A program made the position numbers and the translations under genes. DNA of 64,000 nucleotides from Lojkania enalia (taxonomy: Eukaryota; Ascomycota; Dothideomycetes; Pleosporales), in the NCBI GenBank assembly GCA_010094045.1, contig ML986711.1, positions 79,426-143,425 of the forward strand, given 5' to 3'. Of the stretch, positions 34,607-46,353 are shown in pieces. The number at the start of each line of letters is the position of its first letter. Position 1 is the first letter of the stretch. Below the pieces are notes generated by a model. That model made no database searches and was not told the origin of the DNA. It worked only from the letters and a program-made list of their open reading frames with translations.

Positions 34607-34887
34607 CTAACGATCGCTCCTCAGCTTCTCCAACAGGCCCCTTATAGCAACCTCCCCTGTATCATTGTCGTTGCCTTGAACGATAGCATCCTCTCCTGCC
34701 GCCCCCTTCTCGAATGCGAGCGATATAGTGTACGTATTACTCGTTGTATCCAGCTCGAGCATGAACTTCATCTCGACAGCTTCGCCACCAGACAGCGCGT
34801 CTAAGCTTTCGCTACTTACTTGCCATCTCATTCTTCTCTAACTTGTAGGGATAGGGGTATTCTTTGTCCTTGTATAGGCGGACAAGC
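34607..34887 (-). pseudogene. Fragment of an unrecognised coding sequence, apparently frameshifted
   Basis: Reading leftwards from a possible CTGCAG acceptor at 34888, the frame encodes LVRLYKDKEYPYPYKLEKNEM and then stops. A different frame continues immediately with SGGEAVEMKFMLELDTTSNT and runs to a stop at 34607. Codon composition is clearly less AT-rich than the flanks, so this looks like real coding sequence broken by a frameshift, or two exons with an unseen intron. The family was not recognised. Confidence 0.3.
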
Positions 34888-37097
34888 CTGCAGAACAGAG
34901 GTTAGACATTATGATTAAGGCTTGCGTTTGGCAGATCAGCAAGCTTTAATGCGATATGTTGGGAGCTGGGCTTAAAGTTGGGGTTGCAGAGGTTGTATTG
35001 TGGATTGGATATCGAACGAGAAAGTTTTTAGAGGTTGATATCCCTTTCACCTGTCCTAAGCGTTGATGAGCGATAAAACACGTTAGGCTTACAATCACGT
35101 TGCGCAGCAATCCCGACGTGTTATTATTGTAGGGTCCTTCGATCGTTCTAGAAAGTTAATACAGCGAGATTCTCGCTTCAAATTTGTTTTTTATTGTAAG
35201 CAGGAGGGGGTGGAGACTGTATAGGGTGGTATAGATAGATGTATTGATGAGGTCCCTTGACCTCTCGATCAAGGTACGGCGGGGAATATATAGTACATGA
35301 GACTGCTTAGTCAAGGGCTGCACAGCTGACCAGGCACGTGACCTGAGCTTGCATTTATTAATAGCAGAGAGGGTAATAAGAATATAAGCTTCTTTGCAGG
35401 TTGATTGCGCATTGTTTTGCAGAGGCATCGCGTTTAGAATGGAGTGTATTGTCTGAAGTTGGTTGGGGTGAGCGCTCGCTTGGACTAGGCGGTCGCTTGT
35501 AAGCTACGTTAGCTAATTATCGCCGAAAGGAACGATGTGAATGGGTCGAAGTAAATTTCTTAGGGCGGCTCCGTCAATCAGTAGTTACAGCCCCGTGGAT
35601 AATTTTCTCTGTAGGGATGATTGCTTCTTGTATGAACCAGTTCATGAGGAAGCGGCTGTCTAGGAATTACTAGTATTGCCATGGCACTGTGGCGTTTTTC
35701 TGGGCGTCTATTAGCTTCCTAAGAGGACCAAGCAAAATAGAGTTCCGCATGCTATGTTGAAATCTGTGATAAAGAACAACGAGTAATAGGGACATAAATT
35801 TGTATAAGACGTTTTAGCAGTGCTTCTTAGCTGAGAGTAGAATACCGAGACGCTAATGGACGCAATTAAAAGTTGTCACGTGAACGCTCGGTTGGGTTTA
35901 GCACCTACGCAAGCACTTATGTGCAGATCCCTGGTCGGCCTTCTACCACAATCAACGCGCGCCCCAATCTCCATGCCACCTTACAATTCTCTACGATCCC
36001 TATCAGAATATTTGATCTAGTCTACGACAAAGCCCCGCGATGTAGCGGATACGTACTATCCTTGAGAACTACTTTAGGCTACTAGGCGCACTATTGAGCG
36101 ATTTTATTATTCGGCTAAAAAACAACCCCAGTGATTCCTACTAGAGGGAAGTCCAAGGCTGCCTAACTCTTGATTGATCTATATATAGTCCAGAGCTGAT
36201 ACGGAATCTTTTCACCTATCGGACTATCTTTTCTATGCTCTTAAGATACCAAGTGAACACAGAAGTTCTCTGTTGTATGCCATAGCACCCACATGGTATC
36301 GACTACTACCTACATTTCCGGCTCCTCGATGCGCATCACCCATCAGCGCCACGCCAACCCATCCTACCTCCACATTGTGCCTTCATCTTTCTTTTTCCCT
36401 TACCCCTCACCATCGTCCATTTCTGCCCTTCCTCCGAAGCGCCGTGGAGCCCTCCTCATGCATGTCTCCACTGAACTTCGTCTCAAGCCATCTAACATTA
36501 ACTGACGCGAAGCTGAAAATCTCATGCACGCACTAACCCCCAACAAAAGCAACTACATTCAACACGCAAACATGCCAGCGCTGCGTTCCGGTGGGGCGCC
36601 ACGTTAAAATAGGGTTTCGGCCGCTAAACGGGTCCGGGCACCCAATGTTCTGTGGCTTTTCCACGTGCAGACGCATCTGTATATCCCAGTTCCCCGTGTC
36701 CAATGAGCTCGCCACAAAAAGAAGATCGATGCCGGATTGCGACGTGGTCCGGGCCCCAGTACGCCGGATTCGTGAGTGCTTCTACAGTGAGCCTGGGCAA
36801 TAGGAAAACGCTTGAAGACGGAAAGGAGTACGATTGACGATGTGGGAGATTGGCAAGGTTGTAGGAAATTCTAACAGGGTGCTAGAAAGCAACTTCACGG
36901 GATGTTGTCAACAACAAACATCCATTAGATCAAGCTCTCGAATCTGAAGATCATGAACAGGTATCATTATAATTACGTCCAGCACCTAGGATCGTGCTTC
37001 AAATCCAAGTATATTACGCATACATTATTCATTTTCCCGAGCTCCATTACAATGAAAATACTAAGGAGTGACATTCGTTTCGTTTCAAATATAAACA
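34888..37097. other. AT-rich intergenic stretch, no gene seen
   Basis: Short frames such as 36273-36536 and 36591-36803 have no domain or supporting splice structure. The decayed character fades near 36.2 kb. Confidence 0.45.
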
Positions 37098-40000
37098 TTA
37101 AATCCATGCGAGCCCAATGCCCGCAGCTCCTATTAGGATCCTCTCTATTCTTCCTAAATTAGCCTTTCCGTGCGCAGCTACGCCGGAGAATGGAAGTGGC
37201 GAACTGAATGTAGGAGGAATTGCGGAGGTACCGGTCGGGGTGGTGGATGTCAAGCCTGGAGACGGGAAAGGCGGGGTCTCCGATGTGGCGCTAGAAGATT
37301 CTGGCGGGGCGAAAGAACTTGTGGAAGGCGTATCCGAAGACGGTTCAACAGTGCTCTCCTCAAGGGTGGAGGATAGTGATAGTGGCGGAGGGGCTTCAGA
37401 TATGGAGTCAGCAGTACTGCTTGAAGGAGAGGAAGTAGGAGTCTCGCTACTAGGCGAAAGGATCTCGCTACTCGACAGCTCTGAGATCGCACTTGATGAT
37501 GGAAGAGGGGTAATACTTGAAGGGGTTGGAGTGGGAGTACTGCTTGGAGGCGGTGGCGGCGGTGCCTCGCTTGTAGGTTCAGTGTCGGCCTCTGCATGAG
37601 TAATTGTTGTGGTCCCTTCAAGTTGCGGGACGCTGGTGACTAATATTACGTCTGGCAATGTTGTGGTATCTGGGGACCTAGTAGAGCCAACGATAGGGTC
37701 GCACGCACTAGTTCCGATAGGGCCTTCGAGTTGTTCTGTGACAGTTGGAACGGAATTGAGATAGTCTACAAGCTGTGGAGGAGCGCTTTCAGGATTTGGA
37801 ATGGCTATTGTCGGGATAATCAACGGTGCATAATCGGTGGGAGCTGGTAAGGTCAAGCTAAGAGTTTGGGTTACGCAGGTAGTGGCTATCGGTTCGATTG
37901 AGATGTAGCTGAATTCCTCATAGGCAGCATAGACGGTTGGATACGTTAGAGTAACGCTCTGATAGACCCACGTCAAGGCAGTGCTTGGGGCCTCTCTTGT
38001 AGTCGTAGTAGTTGCGGAACTTGTCGTTTGTCCATTCATGTCCAGGTATACATCGACCGTAGTGAGGGGGTAAAATGAAGTTACAGTGCTTACCCGGCCA
38101 GGGTATTCGATTCTTGTAGCCGTTACATCGATTTGGCAAGCGCTTCCGCACGAAATTGAAGGCAAAGGTGTTGGGGAGGGGGTCTCAGTAATAACGATCG
38201 TGGTCGGGATGAGCGAAGTCTGAACAGATAGCGTAGTAAGAGTGATCGTGGAGAGGATGGTTGACACGATTGTGCTACCGGGAAGCGTAGTTGTGAGAGT
38301 TTGAGTGGTTCCAGGGAGAACTATGGTGCTAGTTATTACTTCGCCAGGAAGAGTAGTTGTAATGGTATCTGTAGTTCCAGGGAGTGTTAAGATAGTTGTC
38401 GTGATTTCTCCGGGAAGGGTGGTCGTGATTGTCTCCGTCAATGGCGGCAAGATGACAGTAGTTGTGGTCGTTTCGGGAGGAAGTGTAGAAGTAGTCAAAA
38501 TGGTGCTAACCGTAGTTGAGATAATTGTTTGCGTAGGTCCTTCTACGGTCCGTTCAGTTGTAAAGGTGCTAGTAGGGCCTGGGGTCTCTGTGGTGATGGT
38601 CGCTGTCACTGTAAAAGGGACGCTTAAGGTTGTTGTCCGAATGACTTCAGAGGTGATGGTAATGAAAGAGGTTATTGTCGTGCCAGATTCTACAACTCGT
38701 TAGCACGGGCAGTTAGATATTCTGAAACGCATACCAGTATATGTCGTTGTGCTTGTAGAAGTAACTGTAGACGTGATAGTGGAAAGGAAGGTGCTAATGC
38801 TCACGAACGTGCTAATCGTGAAGAAAGTGCTAATTTCAGTGGTCGGAACAAGGCTAATTTCTGTAGTTGGCACATAGCTAATCTCGGTAGTTGGGACGAG
38901 GCTGAGGCTGAGCTCGGTAGTCGTGGTTGTTTCAGTCTACGAAACTTAGTGTACTTAGTCGCTCGGGGATTATGAACAAGGATGAAGAGTTATAAGACAC
39001 AAGACACACGGTTGAGATAGGATTGGGCGGATTAGATGAATGACATATGCGTTGTGTGCATTTCGAACAGGCTTAAGACGGGCGAGGGTAGAAGTGCCTC
39101 GAGAAAGGGAATATGAAAATGATCGCAAATGACATGTTCCGAAAATACGGGACTTACAGTAGTTGAGGTCGTGATTGTTGTATCTGTAGTGGTCTGATTG
39201 AGTTAGAAAATCTCAGTATCGTCTAAGGGAAAGACGCACAGTAGTATCTGTTGTTGTGGTTGTAGCAGTGTCCGTGGTTGTCTAACTGAATTAGTGAAGC
39301 ACAGAATCATTTAGAGTCAAAACGTACAGTAGTATCTGTCGTTGTGGTAGTGGCGGTGTCAGTTGTTGTCTAGAGGGGTCAGTGAAGCTTAGAAATTCTC
39401 GAGAAGACATACAGTGGTATCTGTTGTAGTACTTGTGGTTGTGGTTGTCTAATGAAATTAGCTAAGGACTGTGCCGAAGATATAGACGTACGGTCGTAGC
39501 GGTCGATGTGGTTGTCTAGAGCAGTTAGCCTCAAGAAGGGGTAAATTTTGAGGAAAAACCTGCCTCAGTGTCCGTGGTTGTGGTCGTGTCTGTCGTTGTC
39601 TATTGTAGTTAGCAAATATCGAGTGGAATTGCAGGGATAGACGTGCAGTGGTCTCAGTAGAAGTCGTCGTATCTGTAGAAGTTGTCGTATCTGTAGAAGT
39701 TGTCGTATCTGTAGAAGTTGTCGTATCTGTAGAAGTTGTCGTATCTGTAGAAGTTGTCGTATCTGTAGAAGTCTAAGAATAATCAGCAAATGCAGTGCAG
39801 ATGGTAGCAAGTGACGTGCAGTTGTAGTAGTCTCCGTTGACGTCTAGAGCTTGTTAGCATATAAAATTGCCTGCAAAAGAATGGGCCATACCGTCGTCTC
39901 AGTTGTGGTATCAGTCCAGGAGGAATTAGCTCATAGTAGCCAGATAGTATGATAACAAACATACGGATGTATAGTTAAAAGTAATTGATGTTGTTGTGGT

Positions 40001-40414
40001 ATCAGTCTAGGGGTTGTTAGCCAAAGCGGGCATCGATCATGAGATAAATATCACCGTTGTGTAGTTATAAGTAATCGATGTTGTCTCCGTTTTCGTGTCC
40101 GTCTAAGTAGTGTCAGCACGGAAATACGCATTATCGGAGGCTCATACTGTTGTATAATTATAAGTCAACGTGGTGGTGTCCCAAAGCGTAGTTGTATTCC
40201 ATATGGTGCAGGTTGTTGTAGACGTATCTGTCAGTGTTGTAGGATACCATTTTGTTTCCGTACTTGTCTTCCAGTGATGTTCTGTTATTGTGCACGTCGA
40301 CGTGGTTGTGACGGTGTTTGCATGGCAAGTTGGATCTGTCCTACCCTGTCGTATCGTATCATTTGTGGCAACCACTGAACCAAGAATGGCCAATAGAGGC
40401 CAGAGGCTATGCAT
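37098..40414 (-). CDS. Thr/Ser-rich wall protein with serial microexons, probably GPI-anchored
   Basis: I read 14 exons (846 residues): 40414-40148, 40102-40055, 40006-39965, 39915-39892, 39843-39820, 39772-39647, 39599-39564, 39515-39492, 39448-39413, 39369-39328, 39281-39240, 39193-39158, 38936-38735 and 38689-37098. Eleven internal exons are 24-126 bp, all multiples of six, and introns 1-12 are phase 0, mostly 43-49 bp. Exon 1 encodes a signal peptide (MHSLWPLLAILGSVVA) and a Cys-containing head. The small exons encode TTDTTTTT-like repeats. Exon 14 holds a Thr-rich region, a conserved core with Cys residues (SISCGSACQIDVTATRIEYPG), a Pro/Ser stalk and a C-terminal GPI-type signal (IERILIGAAGIGLAWI). 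Likely heavily O-mannosylated and wall- or membrane-bound; adhesion is inferred. Exon 4 has a GG instead of AG acceptor. Confidence 0.7.
39647..39772 (-). repeat. 18-bp minisatellite filling one exon (seven units)
   Basis: Exon 6 of the wall-protein gene is exactly seven 18-bp units. The unit ACTTCTACAGATACGACA (Thr-Ser-Thr-Asp-Thr-Thr) occurs six times nearly perfectly from 39772 to 39665, and a seventh, diverged unit ends at the exon boundary. Confidence 0.85.
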
Positions 40415-42317
40415 CGTGAAAACGAGGGGATACTACGCCCAGCTGAACGAATGCCGAGGGGCTCGAGGCTAGGGTGTGTCAGAAGGCACGTGACAGAGAA
40501 CATTGTCAGGTACAATGCCCCGCGGTTATAGGGTACATATATTCTACTTTAGTAGGACAGAGCAATCTCAGGCTAGTGCAATAGAGTGATACAGAGAGGG
40601 AAGAGCGAAATTATGGAACGACCAAATGAAATACTGATATCAAGAGAAGCCAGGCTTAAAGTAGGCAGATATGATTGCAGGGAACTCACCACGCAAAGCG
40701 ACAGGCTAGAGGTTCAAACCTAAACGAAAAGACAATGGGATCAGTCGGCGGCACGAAGCACGGCTATAAGAGGGTCAAGGGCTAAGACACTATGCTGCAG
40801 AACTGGAGGCACATCGTTGAGCTGGCTGGCGGGGCTAGGCTCAGGCAGACTCTTCCGATAAATCCAGTTTACCAGGGCTTGGTAAACATAACAATGACCC
40901 GTGCGGAGGGCATGCAAAGAGGAAGGCATCTGGCTGCGTTTTGCTCGAGGACCCGCTCGGCGCCAGCCGGAACGAGTCAAAGATTGAGATTCCATTCTCA
41001 CTAGACCTTATTAGAGTAGGCACGGCCGGCAAAAGTAAATCGTGGTTAACGCCACAGAGAAGATAACGTGAGAAGGCAAAGACTCGATGGAGTCCAAGAC
41101 GCGACCGGAATAGCTGCGGAATACGGCGTAGCCCTCGGTTCCGTCGCATTGTGCTGGCCAGGCACGGCCGGGAATGGAGAGCTCGCTCAATGGTGTGCTT
41201 ATGAGCATGGCCTAGAAAACGACAATGGAGCCATAATCCATGGCGAAGTGTACAGGGAAGGTTGCTTACAGGTCTGTATGCAAGTGCCGGATCTGGCTAG
41301 CTGTGTGCCGTGTCGAGGCTAGAGAACGAAGCCGGCCATGGGCGGCAACGGTTGGATGATGCACGTTCATGGTGGGCAGCACTGCGATAGATGCGTTGCC
41401 GCCCGGGGGCCAGAAGTGAATGGAGCCTTAGTGGGAACGGGCAACCAGTCACGGGCCGGGCCAGATAGCCTCGTTCGCATCAGGGTGAGTGCTTAGGGCC
41501 CTCTCTTCTAAGGGTGTGGTCGCACAGTCAATAGGTGGATGAGCCGATTTGGGACGTTCACGGTCTGATCGTACAAGGAACGTAATTAACAATTAGTGGG
41601 TGAATGCACGTACAGTCCCCAGACCAGCTATCCGGAAGGCGGGGCACCAGCGAGCCTCGTGGCGCCGGATGCGCTGAGTAATCTCGGAGCTAGACCCCTT
41701 TTTCGTCGTAAAGTAGCGGGCAGCCGGACGACATCGTTGCTTCTACCGTGGTGAATTGAGTGCTCCCAGTGACCAAGCCATGCGTCCGAACATGCAACCT
41801 ATCGTCCAAGGTGGCGCGAGCGTCAGCCCTGGGTGGGAGAAGGGGAGAGGGGCCCCTGCGATGCTCCAAATACCGCCCAATGATAGCACCACTACCGCGC
41901 CCAGAGACTGCATGCATCGTCGGGTGAGCCCATGACTGTCCAGTAAACGGCCAGCCGCTCTGCAGCCTCTCCACACATCCTATCAACTCTCACTCCCCGC
42001 TGTGGCACAGCTGCGGTCAAAAGAAAGCAACCGGCCCGCATGGATCAGTGCTCTCCCCCTCCGATCGATGCTTCGTGTCGTGGCATGACACGATGGATTT
42101 CCGATCCTACCTGAAAGCTTACGCATCTTGCATACCCTCGGGCCCTGATTGTTATCTCTATTGAGCGCTAGCCCACTTGTGCTATTATCACAAGGCTGTT
42201 CAGCTTTTGTCACCTCAGTCCTAGCTTCGTCTTACCCAACAGCCGCATGCAGCCTTCCTCAGGTTGCTGATCTCCTCCACTCCTCGCCATCCTGCTCGCC
42301 ATGATCAGTCCCCTACA
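40415..42317. other. Intergenic, no gene recognised
   Basis: Divergent gap of 1.9 kb between the wall-protein gene and the pepsin-fold gene. Open frames on both strands (for example 41068-41322) show no family motifs. A GGTTCAAACC palindrome near 40714 is not within a tRNA fold. Confidence 0.45.
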
Positions 42318-44468
42318 ATGTTCCTCACCACGCGCGACGACAGTACGAACACGACCGTGATCCCCGCGCCGTTTATTTTCCAGCCAAGCACCAAATGGGA
42401 CGGCAACGACGGCAAATGGTCGAGTTTCACCATCAATATTGGCGATGATGCGTCCGGCCACGGGCAGAATTTCAGAGTTCTTATCTCAACCTCATTCTCA
42501 CCAGTCCTTGTACCATCGCAGGCCGAATGGTGCAATTTCACCTGCGCTGCGAATCGAGGAGTAGAGATATTCGATCAGGAACAGCCACGAGGCTTCATCC
42601 CCGATTCCGTAAAGGAAAAACCCAACTATCACAGTCTCAACAATATACCTCTCCCACTCACTTTAGACTGGTGGCCAGAAAAGGACCCGAACGGGACATA
42701 TTACCAAGCAAACGTTGGACTAGGATTAAGTTCGAAAGCCAGCTACATCTTAGAGGAACAATACGTTATTTCTTATAAATCTAAGGATTTTTTTATGGGG
42801 ATTTTTGGACTCGGAAATAAGGCTATCCAGGCAGGAGACAATTCCAAATTTCCTTTCCTCCCCAACTTCGCCGACGCTAATAACGGTTCGATCATACCAA
42901 GTGAATCATATGGTTACACGGCAGGCGCACATTACCGTGAGTACCCACGTTTATGTTCGTCATTCTTGATTGCTCACTCTTGTCCTACGTGTTGACGGAC
43001 TCAGACAAGACGGTCCTACTAGTCGGAAGCAGGAAAGGCTAGCTAACTAGGACTAGAAAATGATGGCAAAGGCGTTCTCGGGAGTCTTGTGCTTGGCGGA
43101 TTTGACCAGTCGCGGTTCTCCGAGCAAAATACAACCATCTCTATCGCGAATGATGCCTCTCTCCTTGTTGGTGTGCAGGGCATTGGGTACCGGCCCGACC
43201 CGGACATAGATCCTAACGAATACTCCTTCCCCTCTGGGTTTTTGGCAACCATCGACTCCACCTTACCTTACCTCTGGCTCCCAGATGAGGTCTGCGATCA
43301 GTTCGCTCAGAGATTTCGATTGACCTATGATGAGGACAGGAATATGTACACGGTGAATGACACTGCACATAATCTACTGCTCAATGCGACTTTCATCATC
43401 AAGATTGGCAAGAACACGAGAAATAGCGACGATGCCACGAGCATTGAACTACCGTACGCAGCATTCGACCTCGAAGCCGACTACCCCATCTTCGACGCTC
43501 CAACAAGATATTTCCCCATAAAGAAATCGTCCACTGGAGTCTATGTCCTCGGCCGCACCTTCCTGCAGGAAGCATACGTGATTGTAGACTACGAAAGGAA
43601 TGAATTCAAAATCGCGCGCGCTAATTGGTCTGACCCAATGCCTGAGTCGCGCATCGTCTCCATCTTCGCAACGGACTACGTTGCCCCCTCCCCAAGTGCC
43701 ACCATCCTTCCGAATGGAGGCGAGGGAGGCGGTATTTCTAACGGCGCCATAGCTGGTATCGTTGTCGGCATAGTTGGAGCATTCGTTCTCGGCGTTCTAG
43801 CCTTCTTCCTTTACAGGCGCAATCGTGATAAGAGACGCGGGAAGAAAGAGAAAGAGACAATAAATGAAATTGATACCACGAAAGCCGGCAACGAGATCAA
43901 AGATCACCACGAACTTGAATCTGAGATTGGATCCCCAAAAGGCCCAGGCGGCTTCTACGCCCCGGAAGGAGACAAGTTCCCACCACTAGAAATGTCTCCC
44001 AATAGTACCGCTGCAGAACTGTACAGCCCGCCGCCGGAAAGCATGTCACAGAACGGCGACTACTTTTCCGGGAAACCTCGACGGCGCGGCGCGACACGCG
44101 AATCTTCAGCGAATAACACTCCGGGTACCCCCCCACTACAGGAACTGCCTGGAGATGATGGGCAGTTTGTAGTCGGGGGCCAGCATTTTGAGCCTGTGTT
44201 GAGCCCCACGCAAAGTCCAACGCATAGCCGCGGACCGAGCGATACTTCTATCCAGACAAACATTGATGAGAGAATCGCGGCGAGCAAGGAGCAGAGCGAA
44301 GCGGCTCCGATAGATCGAAGACCGAGCATGCATCAAAGAGGGCCAAGCGATGCTCCAACCATACAGAGCGAAAGCACAGCAGTGTCGAATCCCACATCGG
44401 AAGAGCTGAATCGCTGGCGGGAAGAAGATGAAGAGGGCACACGGAGAGAGCGACATATTTCGAAATAA
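42318..44468 (+). CDS. Membrane-anchored pepsin-fold (A1) protein, probable pseudoprotease
   Basis: Exons are 42318-42936 and 43051-44468 (intron 114 bp); 678 residues if the ATG at 42318 is used. No signal peptide follows that ATG, so a short upstream exon may be missing from this model. The A1 fold is visible: FTINIG, the first active-site loop VLISTSFSPVLVPS near residue 54, FFMGIFGLGNKA, LGSLVLGGFDQSRFS, and the second loop ATIDSTLPYLWLP near 272. The first Asp of the D-T/S-G pair is replaced by Ser, whereas the second loop keeps Asp, so classical aspartic protease activity is unlikely. A single membrane helix (AIAGIVVGIVGAFVLGVLAFF, ~438-461) with a basic stop-transfer precedes a ~215-residue Ser/Pro-rich cytosolic tail. 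A sensor or scaffold role is a guess. Confidence 0.78.
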
Positions 44469-46353
44469 TCGTAAATGACGAGATTGTCACAGACGGAGAG
44501 AATGGATTTTATGGGCGGTGCTTTTCGAGTAGAAATAATAATTTTTTTTTTCGTTCTTGTTCTTGCTTTATTGTCGCTCTTTGCACCGGCGGAAAGGCGG
44601 ACTGATACAACATGGCTTTGGCTTGCATTTAACGGCGGGAGTTTTGGAAGGGGATACGCGTTCGATACCCCACACACTCATTAAGAAATTCATGTGTTTA
44701 ATACTTGTTGTTGTATCGAACAAAAAATATAGAGTTCTATACTTTCTAATTCGGCCTCGATTAATGTTCCATCTCAGTGCCTTCAAATACATGTCTCACG
44801 TGTCAGACCGCTAAATCGCGAGTCGACGAAACCGCCTGAACTTATAGACGTACCTTTCCATCCGGGCTCACAGGCAATCACGACACTAAAGCTTCTCCAT
44901 TAGATGCCACCCGAAAGATCACAGCCTAGAATTAAGTCCAAAAATGGCTGACTTTGTGACGCACGACCTGAAATCTAGGAGGCAACGATGCTTCGAAGAA
45001 GTGATTGGCTTCAAAACTAGACGGGTCCACCACAAGCTTCTGTTTGTTCTACATTCCTATCTCCACGCAGGATCTGGTAGCACACAAGCTGCACGTCCCG
45101 GCCCATCCTAATCGGGAAGGTGACAGGAATTCTTCGTTCCTTTCCGTCCCAGAACCCACCACATCGTTCCCATTCATGCTGACGCCACCGCTGCTATACC
45201 AACAATAGGGCTTCTATACCTACAGCACCCTTCCCACACCAAGAGACCCGCGCCTTGGGCACAGGCCTGCTCGCCTCCTCCATCTTCGCCGAACCTGTGA
45301 TAGGCAGGCGAGTGGACAGTTCGGTTTGGTTAGGACGACCCGCCCGTTTCGCTGGGTAACTTGCAAGGCGAGCCATGCAGGGAAGCAAAGCATGCAGACT
45401 TTATCCATTATATATTCGATTTGTGCCTGCACGATGCTACACGACACCACATTCAGGCTAGGCTCGATGCAGAACTATGTAGACTTACCCCACTGTCGCC
45501 TCCATGCGCAACATGTTCCGCTGCCCTTCACCGACAGAATGGCGTAGATTAACAGATGCACCAGGCTCGTCGTTGCTGATTCGCGGCCGGGTTTGTATGT
45601 ACTGTAAGATGTTGGGAGGAGTGGCGCGATGCATTATATGAGCGCTTAGGGCCTGTGGGAGGGGGTGGGGTAGGGTAGGATAGGGCTGAACCCCAGACGA
45701 TGAGCAAATAATAATACATATGCAGCCTATTGCTTGAGCACCCGTCCATACAGCATATGTATGTATGTACATGGATAGGTAGAGTGTTTGTCTTGTTTCT
45801 TAGCCTGATGGATCAAGATTGCTGGTGGGGACAAGAAGGTAGCAGGGCAAGAGACGGACGATGGACTACTCGTGCGATATGCTCGTTTGGAAAACATGGT
45901 TATTATTCTGTGATTTGGATGGGTATTGAGAGCTACGCCGTAAAAACTGTAGGCGGGTAGATTATCGGGCGTTGGCCGTCCATCCTGTACGTACATGCAT
46001 AAAACGCCAGCCTCGCTGTCGCCCCGAATCTCCGACTGTGCCGCAATAAAGAGAAATCAATGCCGCCAGGAACATCGATGGTCCAATGCCAATCAGTTTA
46101 TTACGTTTCTCCGTTCATATATACACATCTCAGTGCATCTATCTAACGTAGATATTCCCATGCTTGGCCTGTTGCCCTGACAGACAGAATGACTCGACAG
46201 GGCCACACACCGTCCGTGACCTGACAGGTATGCATGCCATCATGTAATAGCCTAGCGCTGGATATATGGATGTACCATACTGAATCGGATGCACAGCACT
46301 AAAAAAACGACTACTAAATGACGGAATCTATTCCGATCTCCGCATACGTAAGC
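44469..46353. other. Convergent intergenic region, no gene recognised
   Basis: About 1.9 kb between the stop codons of the pepsin-fold gene and the C6 regulator. A short TATG repeat lies near 45757. Nothing else supported. Confidence 0.45.

Noticed and set aside
37117..37599. Gly/Val/Glu-rich plus-strand frame of 160 residues
   Set aside because: Shadow of the Ser/Pro stalk of the minus-strand wall protein.
38305..38703. Long plus-strand frame opposite the wall-protein gene (132 residues, Val-rich)
   Set aside because: It is the complement of Thr codons in the minus-strand gene and has no independent features.
40640..40730. GGTTCAAACC palindrome resembling a tRNA T-arm
   Set aside because: No cloverleaf could be folded around it.
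40415..42317. CRISPR array or terminal-repeat transposon in the gene-poor gaps
   Set aside because: No regularly spaced repeats, terminal inverted repeats or transposase motifs were seen by eye; the organism is a eukaryote.
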